NCBI RefSeq assembly: GCF_000495795.1
Contig: NZ_AWGD01000009.1
Span: 1 to 64,000 of the forward strand
From: Asticcacaulis sp. AC460
Lineage (GTDB): Bacteria > Pseudomonadota > Alphaproteobacteria > Caulobacterales > Caulobacteraceae
Direction of reading: 5' to 3'
Length of the DNA: 64,000 nucleotides
Both the position numbers and the translations under genes were made by a program. Below are positions 45,209 through 52,867 of this stretch, in pieces. How positions within the stretch are numbered: position 1 is the first letter of the stretch; the number at the start of each line of letters is the position of its first letter. Under the pieces are notes generated by a model. The model was given only the letters and a program-made list of their open reading frames with translations, did no database searches and had not been told where the DNA came from.

Positions 45209-46441
45209 TTACTTCACCAGCCGCACATTCTTCATGCCGCCGCTGGCCGCCGAGCTGGAACCGCCCATGGGGCCCAAATTCCACGTCGTGTTGTTCAGGA
45301 TCAGCCGCCACACCACCAGGGTCAGGGCGTCGGACTGCACCCCCGACTTGGCGTTCAGCGTCAGTTCACGCGATGGCAGCCAGATCAGGCCGGTCAGCTT
45401 GTTGGCGACGGAATCGTTCAGTACGAACTGGGTCTTGGACAGGCCCGAGGCTTCGTACATCAAAAGGTCCTTATAGGTGCCGCTGGACGGCGCGCTCAGG
45501 TCGGCCGAGATGCCGGTGTTGAACTGGATCTTCGACGTGTCGGCGTAATAGAAGGTCACGCCCGTGCCCTTCCAGGTACCACCGTTGACGTTCCAGCCGC
45601 CGTTCTTGATGACATAGACCCCAGGGGCGAAATTGACCGTCGCCGAGGAATTGTTGAAATTGAACCAGCCGCAATAGACGCCCGGAGTCAGGTTCTGGGT
45701 GGCGGCGCTGTAGTTCTGGTTGGAAAAGGTACAGGTCGACGAGGCCGGGGTCGGCAGGGTGCCGGCATAGGGATCGCCCAGAGCCGCGCAGCCGGTGACC
45801 AGGTTGGGCACGGTCACCGAATTCTTGATGACATTGGTGCCCTGGACGCACAGCTTCTTGAAGTTCAGCGTGCTGCCGGAGTTGAAGATGGCGGCCGGGT
45901 TGCCCGTCGACTTGACGTGGATTTCGCACGTCGGCGCCTGGACATTGGCGCCGCTGTTGACCAGGAGCGCCTGGCTGCCGCTGGGGTCCAGCACATAGAT
46001 ACACGGCGCGCCCGACGGTGTGGTGACGGTCGTGCCCTGGGCCACCGACTTGACGCTGACCCTGAGGTCACCCAGGCCCAGCAGCTTCATGAAATAGGTC
46101 GGGCTGTCGAGACTGGCCGTGCCGGTGAGGGTGGTTGTCACGTAGGAGGACGATGACGCCGAGGATGAGGCGACGGAACTGCCGTAGGACTGCGAGGCCC
46201 CGTCCAGTTCATCGGCGACGTTCTGCTTGAAGGCATTGCTGGCCGACGTTCCCATCTGGCTGGAGGCGCGCACCCCGGTCAGGACAGCAGCGTCCAGGGC
46301 GGCCTGCATGTTGTGGCGCAGGTTGGAGGCGTTGAACAGATCCAGGGCGCCGCCGCCCGATGCGATGACCAGGACGGCCGCCAGACCATAGATCATGGCG
46401 ACATTGCCGCGCTTGTCGCGCCAGAAACTCGTGTTCTTCAT
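45209..46441 (-). CDS. TadE/TadG-like pilus-assembly-related membrane protein
   Basis: A 410-residue protein whose N-terminus (FWRDKRGNVAMIYGLAAVLVIASGGGALDL, about 6-36, in part) is the short basic region plus single helix of TadG/TadE-like proteins, followed by NMQAALDAAVLTGV. The remaining periplasmic part is Ser/Thr/Asn-rich with several cysteines and ends in a VVWRLILNNTTW strand. TadG-like proteins assist Flp pilus assembly or surface anchoring. No other tad genes are visible, so it is an orphan here. The start is ATG 46441; a TTG one codon upstream is an alternative. Confidence 0.75.
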   Translation of the reverse strand: MKNTSFWRDKRGNVAMIYGLAAVLVIASGGGALDLFNASNLRHNMQAALDAAVLTGVRASSQMGTSASNAFKQNVADELDGASQSYGSSVASSSASSSSYVTTTLTGTASLDSPTYFMKLLGLGDLRVSVKSVAQGTTVTTPSGAPCIYVLDPSGSQALLVNSGANVQAPTCEIHVKSTGNPAAIFNSGSTLNFKKLCVQGTNVIKNSVTVPNLVTGCAALGDPYAGTLPTPASSTCTFSNQNYSAATQNLTPGVYCGWFNFNNSSATVNFAPGVYVIKNGGWNVNGGTWKGTGVTFYYADTSKIQFNTGISADLSAPSSGTYKDLLMYEASGLSKTQFVLNDSVANKLTGLIWLPSRELTLNAKSGVQSDALTLVVWRLILNNTTWNLGPMGGSSSAASGGMKNVRLVK

Positions 46442-46515
46442 CAACAGATACCGGTTATTTCTTTCGAATATCGGATATCGGTGTGAAAATGCCGTTAAAT
46501 CGGACGGTTAACCGG

Positions 46516-46956
46516 TCAGGCGAGGCGGCCGTAGCTCAGAGACTGCGGTCCGGCGTCGCTGGTACGGCCCCGCGCGCCGTAGGTTGTGGCCTGGTTGCGG
46601 ATCTTGTTGAGGTCTTCGGCGACGGCGGCGATAATGCCTTCGGTGACCGTCTTGGCGGCATTTACCGCATGCTCATAGCGATGCAGACGCTCCTGAAAGA
46701 CCACGGTAGCGGCGCGCAGGGAGGTCTTGTCATCGGGCGTCATGCCGCCCAGAAGCGACGGATCCGCCTTGATGCGCGCGGTTTCCAGCCGGTACAGGTT
46801 GGAGAGCTGGCGGGTCTCTTCGATGCGGTCATGCAGGTCCTGGGGACGGTGGGCTTCCAGTACTTCGATCTCGTGGGCCAGGCGGTCACCCAGACGCAGG
46901 GTCAGGGCCAGAAGCTGGCGGGCGCGGTCGGAACCGTTTTGCGCGGACAGAGCCAT
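46516..46956 (-). CDS. flbY: FlbY-like flagellar protein (flgI operon)
   Basis: A 146-residue cytoplasmic helical protein, the third gene of the flgI-cheL-flbY order known from Caulobacter. It is largely coiled-coil/helical (about residues 15-125) with LALTLRLGDRLAHEIEVL and TVVFQERLHRYEHAV, reminiscent of FlgN/FlhE-type export chaperones. Its ATG overlaps the cheL stop by one base. The name rests on position; the biochemical role is not established from sequence. Confidence 0.65.
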   Translation of the reverse strand: MALSAQNGSDRARQLLALTLRLGDRLAHEIEVLEAHRPQDLHDRIEETRQLSNLYRLETARIKADPSLLGGMTPDDKTSLRAATVVFQERLHRYEHAVNAAKTVTEGIIAAVAEDLNKIRNQATTYGARGRTSDAGPQSLSYGRLA

Positions 46957-47288
46957 CAGAGCGAGCCTTCCTGAAGTTTGATCAATTGCTTTTGCATCAT
47001 ATCGGAGATGCCGATGCCGCCGCGATCGGTGATGTTTTGCGCCATGGCGTCGATCTGGAATGAACGCATGGCGGCTTCGCCCTCGCCGCCGCCGAACGGG
47101 CCGTCGGTCGTCAGGCCTTCGAACATCGGCTTGAGCAGGTTCGACAGAACCATGGACTCGAAATCGGCGCCGAGTTTGGCGTTTTGATCAGCCTGGGCCG
47201 TATGGACCCGGCCGGTCAGACGGGTTTCGCCGGCGGCGCTGGCCTGGCTCTGGGCGGACTGAAGGGTGAGGAGGGCTGAGGTGTCCAT
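46956..47288 (-). CDS. cheL: Rod-binding protein CheL (FlgJ N-terminal-like)
   Basis: A 110-residue protein homologous to the N-terminal rod-binding half of FlgJ; the muramidase half is absent, as in Caulobacter CheL. The conserved core is KLGADFESMVLSNLLKPMFEGL (about 38-59, in part), GGGEGEAAMRSFQIDAMA and GGIGISDMMQKQLIKLQE at the C-terminus. It acts as a cap or scaffold for flagellar rod assembly. It lies three bases after flgI. Confidence 0.9.
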   Translation of the reverse strand: MDTSALLTLQSAQSQASAAGETRLTGRVHTAQADQNAKLGADFESMVLSNLLKPMFEGLTTDGPFGGGEGEAAMRSFQIDAMAQNITDRGGIGISDMMQKQLIKLQEGSL

Positions 47289-47291
47289 GGG

Positions 47292-48401
47292 TTACATCAC
47301 CTGAATGTCGGCTTGGAGAGCGCCCGAGGCCTTGATGGCCTGCAGGATCGAGATCATGTCGCGCGGGCTGACGCCCAGGGCATTGAGGCCGGCGACCAGA
47401 TCCGAGAGGGTCGAACCCCCGCCGAGCTGCAGAAGCTGCTTGCCCTTTTCCTCCTCGACGCTGATGTCGGTGGCCGGGATGGTCGTGGTCTGGCCTTGTG
47501 AGAAGGGCGCGGGCTGGCTGACGTCAGGGCGCTCGTCGACGCGGATGGTCAGATTGCCCTGAGCGATGGCGACGCGGGAGATGCGGACGTTCTCACCCAT
47601 GACGATGACGCCGTTGACTTCGTCGATGATCACCTTGGCCGGGACGTCGATCTCAACGGGCAGGGGCTCGATCATCGTCACGAAGTTCATCATGCTCTGC
47701 CCGGCCGGCGGGCGGATGGCGACGACCGACGGGTTTTCGGCGACCGCCGTGCCGGGATATTGCGAGGTGATGGCGGCGGCGATGCGCTGGGCCGTGGTAA
47801 AGTCCGGGTTGCGCAAGGTCAGGCGCACGACCGACTGGCTGTTGAAATCGAAGGCGGTCTGGCGCTCGATAATGCCACCGGAGGAAATCCGGCCGGCGGT
47901 CGGCACGCCCTTGGTGACCGAAGAGCCCGAGGCTCCGCCGGCTGAAACCGAACCGGTCTGGACGGTGCCCTGGGCTACGGCATAGGCTTCACCGTCGGCA
48001 CCGATCAGCGGCGTCACTAGAAGCGTGCCGCCCAGCAGGCTCTTGGCGTCGCCCATGGCCGAGACCGTAATGTCCAGGCGCGACCCCGGGGCGGCAAAAG
48101 GGGGCAGTTCGGCGGTGACCATGACGGCGGCGGCATTCTTGGTGTTCAGGTTGGCATCACGGACATTGACCCCCAGCCGCTCCATCATGGCTTCCATGCT
48201 TTGTTTCAGCATGGGCGAGTTGCGGACTGTGTCGCCGGTACCGTTCAACCCGACCACGATACCGTAGCCGACCAGCTGGTTGCCGCGCACGCCTTCGACC
48301 TCGACGACATCCTTGATGCGTGAAGTGGCCTGGGCGCCGTTCGCCACCGCCAGGCCCATCAGGATGGCCGCAAAAGCCAGTTTCCACATCGTGTGCATCA
48401 T
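47292..48401 (-). CDS. flgI: Flagellar P-ring protein FlgI
   Basis: A 369-residue P-ring subunit exported to the periplasm. The signal peptide (about residues 1-26) ends NGAQA. The conserved RIKDVVEVEGVRGNQLVGYGIVVGLNGTGD block follows (about 28-57, in part), then IGRFVRDGSVSAGGASG-like sequence seen here as GSVSAGGASGS, and VIIDEVNGVIVMGENVRIS. It heads the flgI-cheL-flbY operon, which is preceded by a sigma-54-type promoter. Start at the first of two ATGs; the second or MWKLAF is possible. Confidence 0.95.
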   Translation of the reverse strand: MMHTMWKLAFAAILMGLAVANGAQATSRIKDVVEVEGVRGNQLVGYGIVVGLNGTGDTVRNSPMLKQSMEAMMERLGVNVRDANLNTKNAAAVMVTAELPPFAAPGSRLDITVSAMGDAKSLLGGTLLVTPLIGADGEAYAVAQGTVQTGSVSAGGASGSSVTKGVPTAGRISSGGIIERQTAFDFNSQSVVRLTLRNPDFTTAQRIAAAITSQYPGTAVAENPSVVAIRPPAGQSMMNFVTMIEPLPVEIDVPAKVIIDEVNGVIVMGENVRISRVAIAQGNLTIRVDERPDVSQPAPFSQGQTTTIPATDISVEEEKGKQLLQLGGGSTLSDLVAGLNALGVSPRDMISILQAIKASGALQADIQVM

Positions 48402-48437
48402 TCACTCGCCGGTTAACCACGTAAGTGGCTGTCCATA

Positions 48438-48453
48438 AGCGATTTTCGTGCCA
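48438..48453 (-). promoter_or_regulatory. Sigma-54-type promoter of the flgI operon
   Basis: On the minus strand TGGCACG-AAAA-TCGCT matches the sigma-54 consensus TGGCACG-N4-TTGCW with one change in the -12 box (T to C). It ends about 37 bases before the flgI ATG. P-ring genes are sigma-54-dependent class III genes in Caulobacter, so the fit with biology is good. Confidence 0.65.
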
Positions 48454-48544
48454 CGATTTCCCGCGTGAAAAGCTGTTAAGAGTCAGGTGTTTGCCGGAAG
48501 GTGATTTTCGGCGAAGCGAAAGAGGGGAAATTCTTGCCGAGCCG

Positions 48545-48560
48545 TTAAGGCTTCGCTTAC
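48545..48560 (+). promoter_or_regulatory. Weak CtrA-like site upstream of fliX
   Basis: TTAA at 48545-48548 followed eight bases later by TTAC approximates the CtrA site TTAA-N7-TTAA(C). It lies about 105 bases before the fliX ATG. The spacing and second half are imperfect, so this is only a suggestion. Confidence 0.25.
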
Positions 48561-48661
48561 CCTCATGCGGCAATATTGGCCTATAACCGGCAGTACGCCC
48601 GGTTTCCGACGCAGAATTCGCGCCATGCTTTCTTCTATACGGCCCAATTCAAAGGTGCGTC

Positions 48662-49087
48662 ATGAGCTTCAGGATCAATTCGGCAACCGGCATGAATATC
48701 CCCGCCGCGACGGGTGGCCCCAGGCGCGCCGGTGGCGATTTTTCGATGTCCAAGGCCGGTGAGGCGCCCAAGTCGGCCGCCACGGCCCAGGCCTCCGCGG
48801 CCTTCGGCATGGTGGGTATGGATGCTCTGCTGGCCCTGCAGGGCGAAGAGGATGTCCTGACCGGCCGCCGTCGCCGTCAGATCAAGCGCTCGCGCGACAT
48901 GCTGGATGCCCTGGACGACCTGAAGGTCAGTGTTCTGTCGGGCGATATCAATGACGAAGCCCTGCTTCGGCTGCAATCGCTCATCGCTCAGCACCGCGAG
49001 GACCTGGATGACGACCGTCTCCAGGGCGTGCTGAACGAGATCGAAACCCGGGCCTTTGTCGAGCTGGCCAAGCGTAAGCTGATGTAA
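48662..49087 (+). CDS. fliX: Class II flagellar assembly regulator FliX
   Basis: A 141-residue protein homologous to Caulobacter FliX, which couples flagellar assembly to the sigma-54 activator FlbD. Conserved features are the FGMVGMDALLALQGEEDVLTGRR block (about 47-69, in part), LDALDDLKVSVLSGDI and the C-terminal LNEIETRAFVELAKRKL. It is divergent from flgI, as in Caulobacter. The FlbD and other early flagellar genes are not in this window. Confidence 0.93.
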   Translation: MSFRINSATGMNIPAATGGPRRAGGDFSMSKAGEAPKSAATAQASAAFGMVGMDALLALQGEEDVLTGRRRRQIKRSRDMLDALDDLKVSVLSGDINDEALLRLQSLIAQHREDLDDDRLQGVLNEIETRAFVELAKRKLM

Positions 49088-49216
49088 ACGGCGCCGAGAG
49101 TTTCTTAACAGCGAGCGACGGCTCGCCGCGCATCGTTGCGCGAGCCCCGCGGCGCTTGAGCGCTTAAATGTTGCAAAAACTTCAATAATCTCGCAGCGCA
49201 GCAAAAGAAAATTCAC

Positions 49217-49245
49217 TTCACAGGGTTATCATGCGGCACTATAAG
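49217..49245 (+). promoter_or_regulatory. Predicted housekeeping promoter of dksA
   Basis: TTCACA (49217-49222) and TATAAG (49240-49245) are spaced 17 bases apart and lie about 115 bases before the dksA ATG. A GCCGCCC/GGGCGGC hairpin (49245-49264) begins at the edge of the -10 box, in the initial transcribed region. Confidence 0.5.
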
Positions 49246-49361
49246 CCGCCCACATCCGGGCGGCGGTACGGGTGGTATTGTTTTTGCTTGAGTATCCGAG
49301 AGATGTGCCCTTCGGCGCATTTTCGGGGTTTGGTGTTCGATTTCAGGGGTCCGACAAGCTT

Positions 49362-49790
49362 ATGCCGTCAATAGATGTGCCGGAACTGGCCACTAGCTAC
49401 CGTCCTTCCGAGGACGAAGAATATATGAATGCCCGTCAGCTGGCCTACTACCGCGCCAAGCTGAACGCCTGGAAGGATGAGATCCTCCGCGGCGCCAAGG
49501 AAACGGTCAATATCATGCAGAAGGAAACGGAGAACCACCCGGACCTGGTGGACCGTGCGTCTTCCGAATCGGACCGGGCGCTGGAACTGCGCACCCGCGA
49601 CCGCCAGCGCAAGCTGATCTCCAAGATCGACGAAGCCATTTCGCGCATCGACGACGGTTCCTACGGCTATTGCGAAGAGACCGGCGAGCCGATCGGCCTG
49701 GGCCGTCTGGAAGCCCGTCCGACCGCGACCCTGTCGATCGAGGCCCAGGAACGCCACGAGCGCTCCGAGCGCGTTCACCGCGACGACTGA
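49362..49790 (+). CDS. dksA: DksA/TraR family RNA polymerase-binding protein
   Basis: A 142-residue DksA homologue that binds the RNA polymerase secondary channel and acts with ppGpp in the stringent response. The coiled-coil arm includes YYRAKLNAWKDEILRGAKETV and ASSESDRALELRTRDRQRKLI, and DDGSYGYCEETGEPIGLGRLEARPTATLS follows (in part). Only one of the four zinc-finger cysteines of E. coli DksA remains (YGYCEETG, then no CxxC), so the C-terminus is probably zinc-independent, as in several alphaproteobacterial DksA proteins. The ATG at 49362 was chosen over an upstream alternative by family length. Confidence 0.93.
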   Translation: MPSIDVPELATSYRPSEDEEYMNARQLAYYRAKLNAWKDEILRGAKETVNIMQKETENHPDLVDRASSESDRALELRTRDRQRKLISKIDEAISRIDDGSYGYCEETGEPIGLGRLEARPTATLSIEAQERHERSERVHRDD

Positions 49791-49829
49791 GCCGTAGCGC
49801 CCCTCGCGGCGTTCCGCTATAAGTCCGTC

Positions 49830-50117
49830 ATGGATATGGCGCTGATAACGGCTCTTGCCGCCAAATATATCTGGTGGAAACCCGCTGATGAAGCGGCGCG
49901 CACGCCTTACCGTGTCATCGCCCAGGTGATGGATATCGGCGAATATAACGATGTCCAGAAGCTCATCGCGGCGATAGGCCCGGAACCCTTCTGCGAAGTC
50001 CTTCGCCGCGCGGAGCCGGGGCAGTTGAATGCCCGCTCCTGGCACTATTGGCACTATCGCCTGCACATGGCGGAAATCGACCATGTGCCGCCTTTACCGC
50101 AGCGCCGGTTGGCATGA
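49830..50117 (+). CDS. Small protein upstream of the AbiEii-like toxin, putative antitoxin
   Basis: A 95-residue protein resembling short proteins that commonly precede AbiEii-type nucleotidyltransferases: an opening YIWWKPADEA, a VIAQVMDIGEYNDVQKLIAAIG block (about 29-50, in part) and LNARSWHYWHYRL near the end. Its stop overlaps the toxin start by four bases, so the pair is co-translated, as in toxin-antitoxin operons. No clear helix-turn-helix is seen. A TATAAG about seven bases before the ATG could allow leaderless expression. The antitoxin role is inferred from position. Confidence 0.65.
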   Translation: MDMALITALAAKYIWWKPADEAARTPYRVIAQVMDIGEYNDVQKLIAAIGPEPFCEVLRRAEPGQLNARSWHYWHYRLHMAEIDHVPPLPQRRLA

Positions 50118-50776
50118 CCACCTTCCATCCGAGAACGCACGTCCTGCCGGCTGCCCAGCGGGCGCTTTGGTCACAACTTGCACCTCTGGTGGAGATGGGG
50201 TTTGTGCTTTACGGGGGCACGGCTGTCGCCTTGCGGTTAGGTCATCGTGTATCCGTTGATTTTGATTTTTTCCATGACCAACCGCTTGACGGCAGCCGGT
50301 TGCGCCAGGCGTGCGCGTTTCTGACCGAGGCGCGCGTCTTGCAGGATCAGCCGGACAACCTCACAGTCCTGGTGCCGGGGGAAGCCTGGGTGAAGGTGTC
50401 CTTCCTCGCACCGATTCGGTTCGGCCGGGTGTCTGCGCCGGAAAAGACAGCTGACGGAACTCTTGTCGTTGCTTCAGCGGAGGACCTGCTGGCGACCAAA
50501 CTCAAGGTCATTCTGCAGCGTGCGGAAGCCAAGGACTATCGTGACATTTCGGCTATGCTGTCCGCGGGCACTGATCTGGCTCACGGCTTGGCCGCAGCAA
50601 GCACCTTGTTCGCGCCGACCTTTCAACCCAGCGAAAGCCTTAAGGCGTTGACCTTCTTCGGAGAGGGGGACCTGGGAGACCTCGAGCCCGCTGTACGGCA
50701 CGTCCTTATTGATCAGGCCAGAAGGGTCGGTCCCTTGCCGGAAGTTGCGATCGTGAGCCGGAAACTGGCCTTGTGA
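50114..50776 (+). CDS. AbiEii/AbiGii-type nucleotidyltransferase toxin
   Basis: A 220-residue member of the AbiEii/DUF1814 nucleotidyltransferase-like family, found as type IV toxin and abortive-infection effector. The catalytic motif FVLYGGTAVALRLGHRVSVDFDFF (about 33-56, in part) contains the GGTA and D-x-D segment of this fold. VVASAEDLLATKLKVILQRAEAKDYRDI is the second conserved block. The ATG at 50114 overlaps the upstream stop. No mobile-element genes flank it. Confidence 0.82.
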   Translation: MTTFHPRTHVLPAAQRALWSQLAPLVEMGFVLYGGTAVALRLGHRVSVDFDFFHDQPLDGSRLRQACAFLTEARVLQDQPDNLTVLVPGEAWVKVSFLAPIRFGRVSAPEKTADGTLVVASAEDLLATKLKVILQRAEAKDYRDISAMLSAGTDLAHGLAAASTLFAPTFQPSESLKALTFFGEGDLGDLEPAVRHVLIDQARRVGPLPEVAIVSRKLAL

Positions 50777-50830
50777 TCTTGAGCTTGCGGTGTCGACGTG
50801 ACAGGATCAGCAAAACGGCGAGGAAGCGAC

Positions 50831-51289
50831 ATGATCATCCGGGCAACGATCGCCATGATTTTCCTGACAGTGTCACCCGCCTTTGCAGGTGACGTCTCCA
50901 ACCTCAACTGGCTCGCCGGCTGCTGGGTGCAGAAGGCGAGGGGGATGACCGTCGAGGAAACCTGGCTGGCGCCGTCCGGCGGCGCCCTTCTGGGAGTCGG
51001 GCGAACCGTCCGTGACAGCGACGGAACCTTGCGTAATTACGAATTCATGAAGATTGATTCGCCGGATGGCGTCCTGACCTTCACCGCCGATCCCTCCGGC
51101 CAGAACCGCGCCGGCTTTGCAGTGAAGACCCAGACGGCCGATGAAATCGTATTCGAGAACCCCGAGCATGACTTCCCGCAACAGGTGGTCTACCGTAAGG
51201 CGGCTACCGGCCTGCACGCCCACATTTCGGGCGTGATCGACGGCCAGACCAGGATCATCAATTTCGACTATGAACGGTGCCAGCCATGA
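50831..51289 (+). CDS. DUF6265 family exported protein
   Basis: A 152-residue secreted protein: a signal peptide (about residues 1-19, PAFAG) followed by NLNWLAGCWVQKARGMTVEETWLAPSGGALLG-type DUF6265 pattern (in part), EFMKID, and FENPEHDFPQQVVYRK. The start at ATG 50831 follows AGGAAG. It overlaps the following DUF1080 gene by four bases. Function unknown. Confidence 0.82.
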   Translation: MIIRATIAMIFLTVSPAFAGDVSNLNWLAGCWVQKARGMTVEETWLAPSGGALLGVGRTVRDSDGTLRNYEFMKIDSPDGVLTFTADPSGQNRAGFAVKTQTADEIVFENPEHDFPQQVVYRKAATGLHAHISGVIDGQTRIINFDYERCQP

Positions 51290-52020
51290 AAAAGCTTATG
51301 ATTCTCGGACTGTGGGCTGTCGCGACCGCCGCTTGCGCCCAAAGCGACTATGACAAGTCCAGGGCGACCGAGGTCTACACGCCGGTGCCGAAAGCCGTCG
51401 ACACCACCGGTCCGATGCCGTCGGATGCCATCGTGCTGTTTGATGGCAAAAATCTCGACGCCTGGGATGCGGTCAATGGCGGCGCGGCCAAGTGGACGCT
51501 GGGCGACGGGGCCGTGGAGGTAACCAAAGGGACGGGTGATATCCGTACCAAGCAGAATTTCTGCGACGTGCAACTGCATGTCGAATGGATGACGCCGGCG
51601 GTGCCGGCTGAAAACGCTCCCACTGGCCAGGGGCGCAACAACAGCGGAGTGTTCCTGCAGGAACGCTACGAGGTCCAGGTGCTCGACTCGTATCAGGCCG
51701 ACACCTATGTCAACGGTCAGGCCGGTTCGGTCTACAAGCAGTCGGTGCCGTTGGTGAACGCATCGCGGCCGCCGCTGACCTGGCAGACCTATGACATCGT
51801 CTACAAGGCGCCGAAGTTCGATGCCGCGGGCAAGGTCAGCGAAAAGGCGCGTATTACGGTCCTGCATAACGGTGTGGTGGTGCAGAACGCTTTTGACATT
51901 GAAGGCCCGACGGCGTGGATCGGTCATCCACCGTACGAAAAACACGACTGCGCCCCGATCCGCTTGCAGGACCACGGCAACCCGGTGCGCTTCCGTAATA
52001 TCTGGGTACGCCCGCTCTAA
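51286..52020 (+). CDS. DUF1080 (3-keto-disaccharide hydrolase-like) exported protein
   Basis: A 244-residue envelope protein of the DUF1080 family, a jelly-roll fold related to glycosidases and now linked to 3-keto-glycoside hydrolysis. The N-terminus has a signal peptide with a weak lipobox (TAAC). Conserved parts are VLFDGKNLDAWDA (about 49-61), NNSGVFLQERYEVQVLDSYQ and the C-terminal RLQDHGNPVRFRNIWVRPL. ATGA overlap with the upstream gene. The Gfo/Idh enzymes elsewhere in the window may belong to similar sugar chemistry, but no direct link is shown. Confidence 0.85.
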   Translation: MKKLMILGLWAVATAACAQSDYDKSRATEVYTPVPKAVDTTGPMPSDAIVLFDGKNLDAWDAVNGGAAKWTLGDGAVEVTKGTGDIRTKQNFCDVQLHVEWMTPAVPAENAPTGQGRNNSGVFLQERYEVQVLDSYQADTYVNGQAGSVYKQSVPLVNASRPPLTWQTYDIVYKAPKFDAAGKVSEKARITVLHNGVVVQNAFDIEGPTAWIGHPPYEKHDCAPIRLQDHGNPVRFRNIWVRPL

Positions 52021-52165
52021 AAAGACTGTTCGTAAACTCCGCCGGCCTGGCCTGCAAAGTGCCGTTTTCTGCGCTTCCGGTGCTCACGTACTTGAGTACG
52101 CTCCGCTCCGGTTCTCGAAACCAGCCCTTTTCGGCTCAGCCCGACGGCTTTCCAAACACTCTTTA
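52021..52165. repeat. Palindromic intergenic element after DUF1080
   Basis: A 145-base region between two convergent genes containing the core CGTACT-TG-AGTACG (52087-52100) within the CACGTACTTGAGTACGCTC motif that recurs in many bacterial genomes, flanked by CCGGTTCTCGAAACCAG and by weakly complementary AAAGACTGTT/AACACTCTTT ends. It probably terminates transcription from both sides. Repeat status within this genome cannot be shown from one copy. Confidence 0.5.
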
Positions 52166-52765
52166 AACCACCTTACGCGTATCGATATCCAGGTCGACCG
52201 AGATCAGGACGGCAATGGCCGGCAGGACCTCTTCAACCGTATCGACGCTGTGATAGGTGTTGCGGAAGCTGACCGGCGTGAACTGGGTCTTCAGAGTATG
52301 CTCGATCAGGGTGAAGAACGGATCCCAGAAACCGTTCACATTCAGGAAGATGACCGGCTTCTTGTGCAGGTCAAGCCGCCGCCAGGACATCAGCTCGATG
52401 GCCTCTTCCAGCGTGCCGACGCCGCCGGGCAGGACGATGAAGGCGTCCGATTCCTCGAACATCATCATCTTGCGTTCGTGCATATTGGTGACGACACGGG
52501 TTTCAACATCGTCATAGAGGATTTCGCGGCTGCGCAGAAACTGCGGCATGATGCCCAGGACCTTGCCGCCGGCATCATGAACAGCGCGCGCGGTCTCACC
52601 CATCAGTCCGACACCGCCGCCGCCATAGACCAGGCGCAGATCGGCACCGGCCAGGACCTGACCCAGGTCCAGCGCGGCCTGGCGATAGGCGGGGTCGTCG
52701 CCGAAGGATGAGCCGCAGAACACACACACGGATTTGATATTGGATTTGGACAGGGGCATTGTCAT
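52163..52765 (-). CDS. LOG family nucleoside monophosphate phosphoribohydrolase (TIGR00730)
   Basis: A 200-residue cytoplasmic enzyme of the LOG family, which hydrolyses nucleotide 5'-monophosphates such as cytokinin riboside monophosphates. VCVFCGSSFGDDPAY (about 13-27), VYGGGGVGLMGETARA and the PGGVGTLEE motif (about 116-124) with MHERK are diagnostic. The ATG at 52765 follows GAGG; a longer frame is not supported. No other cytokinin-related genes are near. Confidence 0.9.
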   Translation of the reverse strand: MTMPLSKSNIKSVCVFCGSSFGDDPAYRQAALDLGQVLAGADLRLVYGGGGVGLMGETARAVHDAGGKVLGIMPQFLRSREILYDDVETRVVTNMHERKMMMFEESDAFIVLPGGVGTLEEAIELMSWRRLDLHKKPVIFLNVNGFWDPFFTLIEHTLKTQFTPVSFRNTYHSVDTVEEVLPAIAVLISVDLDIDTRKVV

Positions 52766-52867
52766 TGCTACCTCGTTACACACCAGTTTAACTTGCTTCG
52801 TTTTTTTTGCACAAGCGATATCTAAACCTGTAAAACGGCAAAACGAAAAGGGAATACGGCGACTTAA

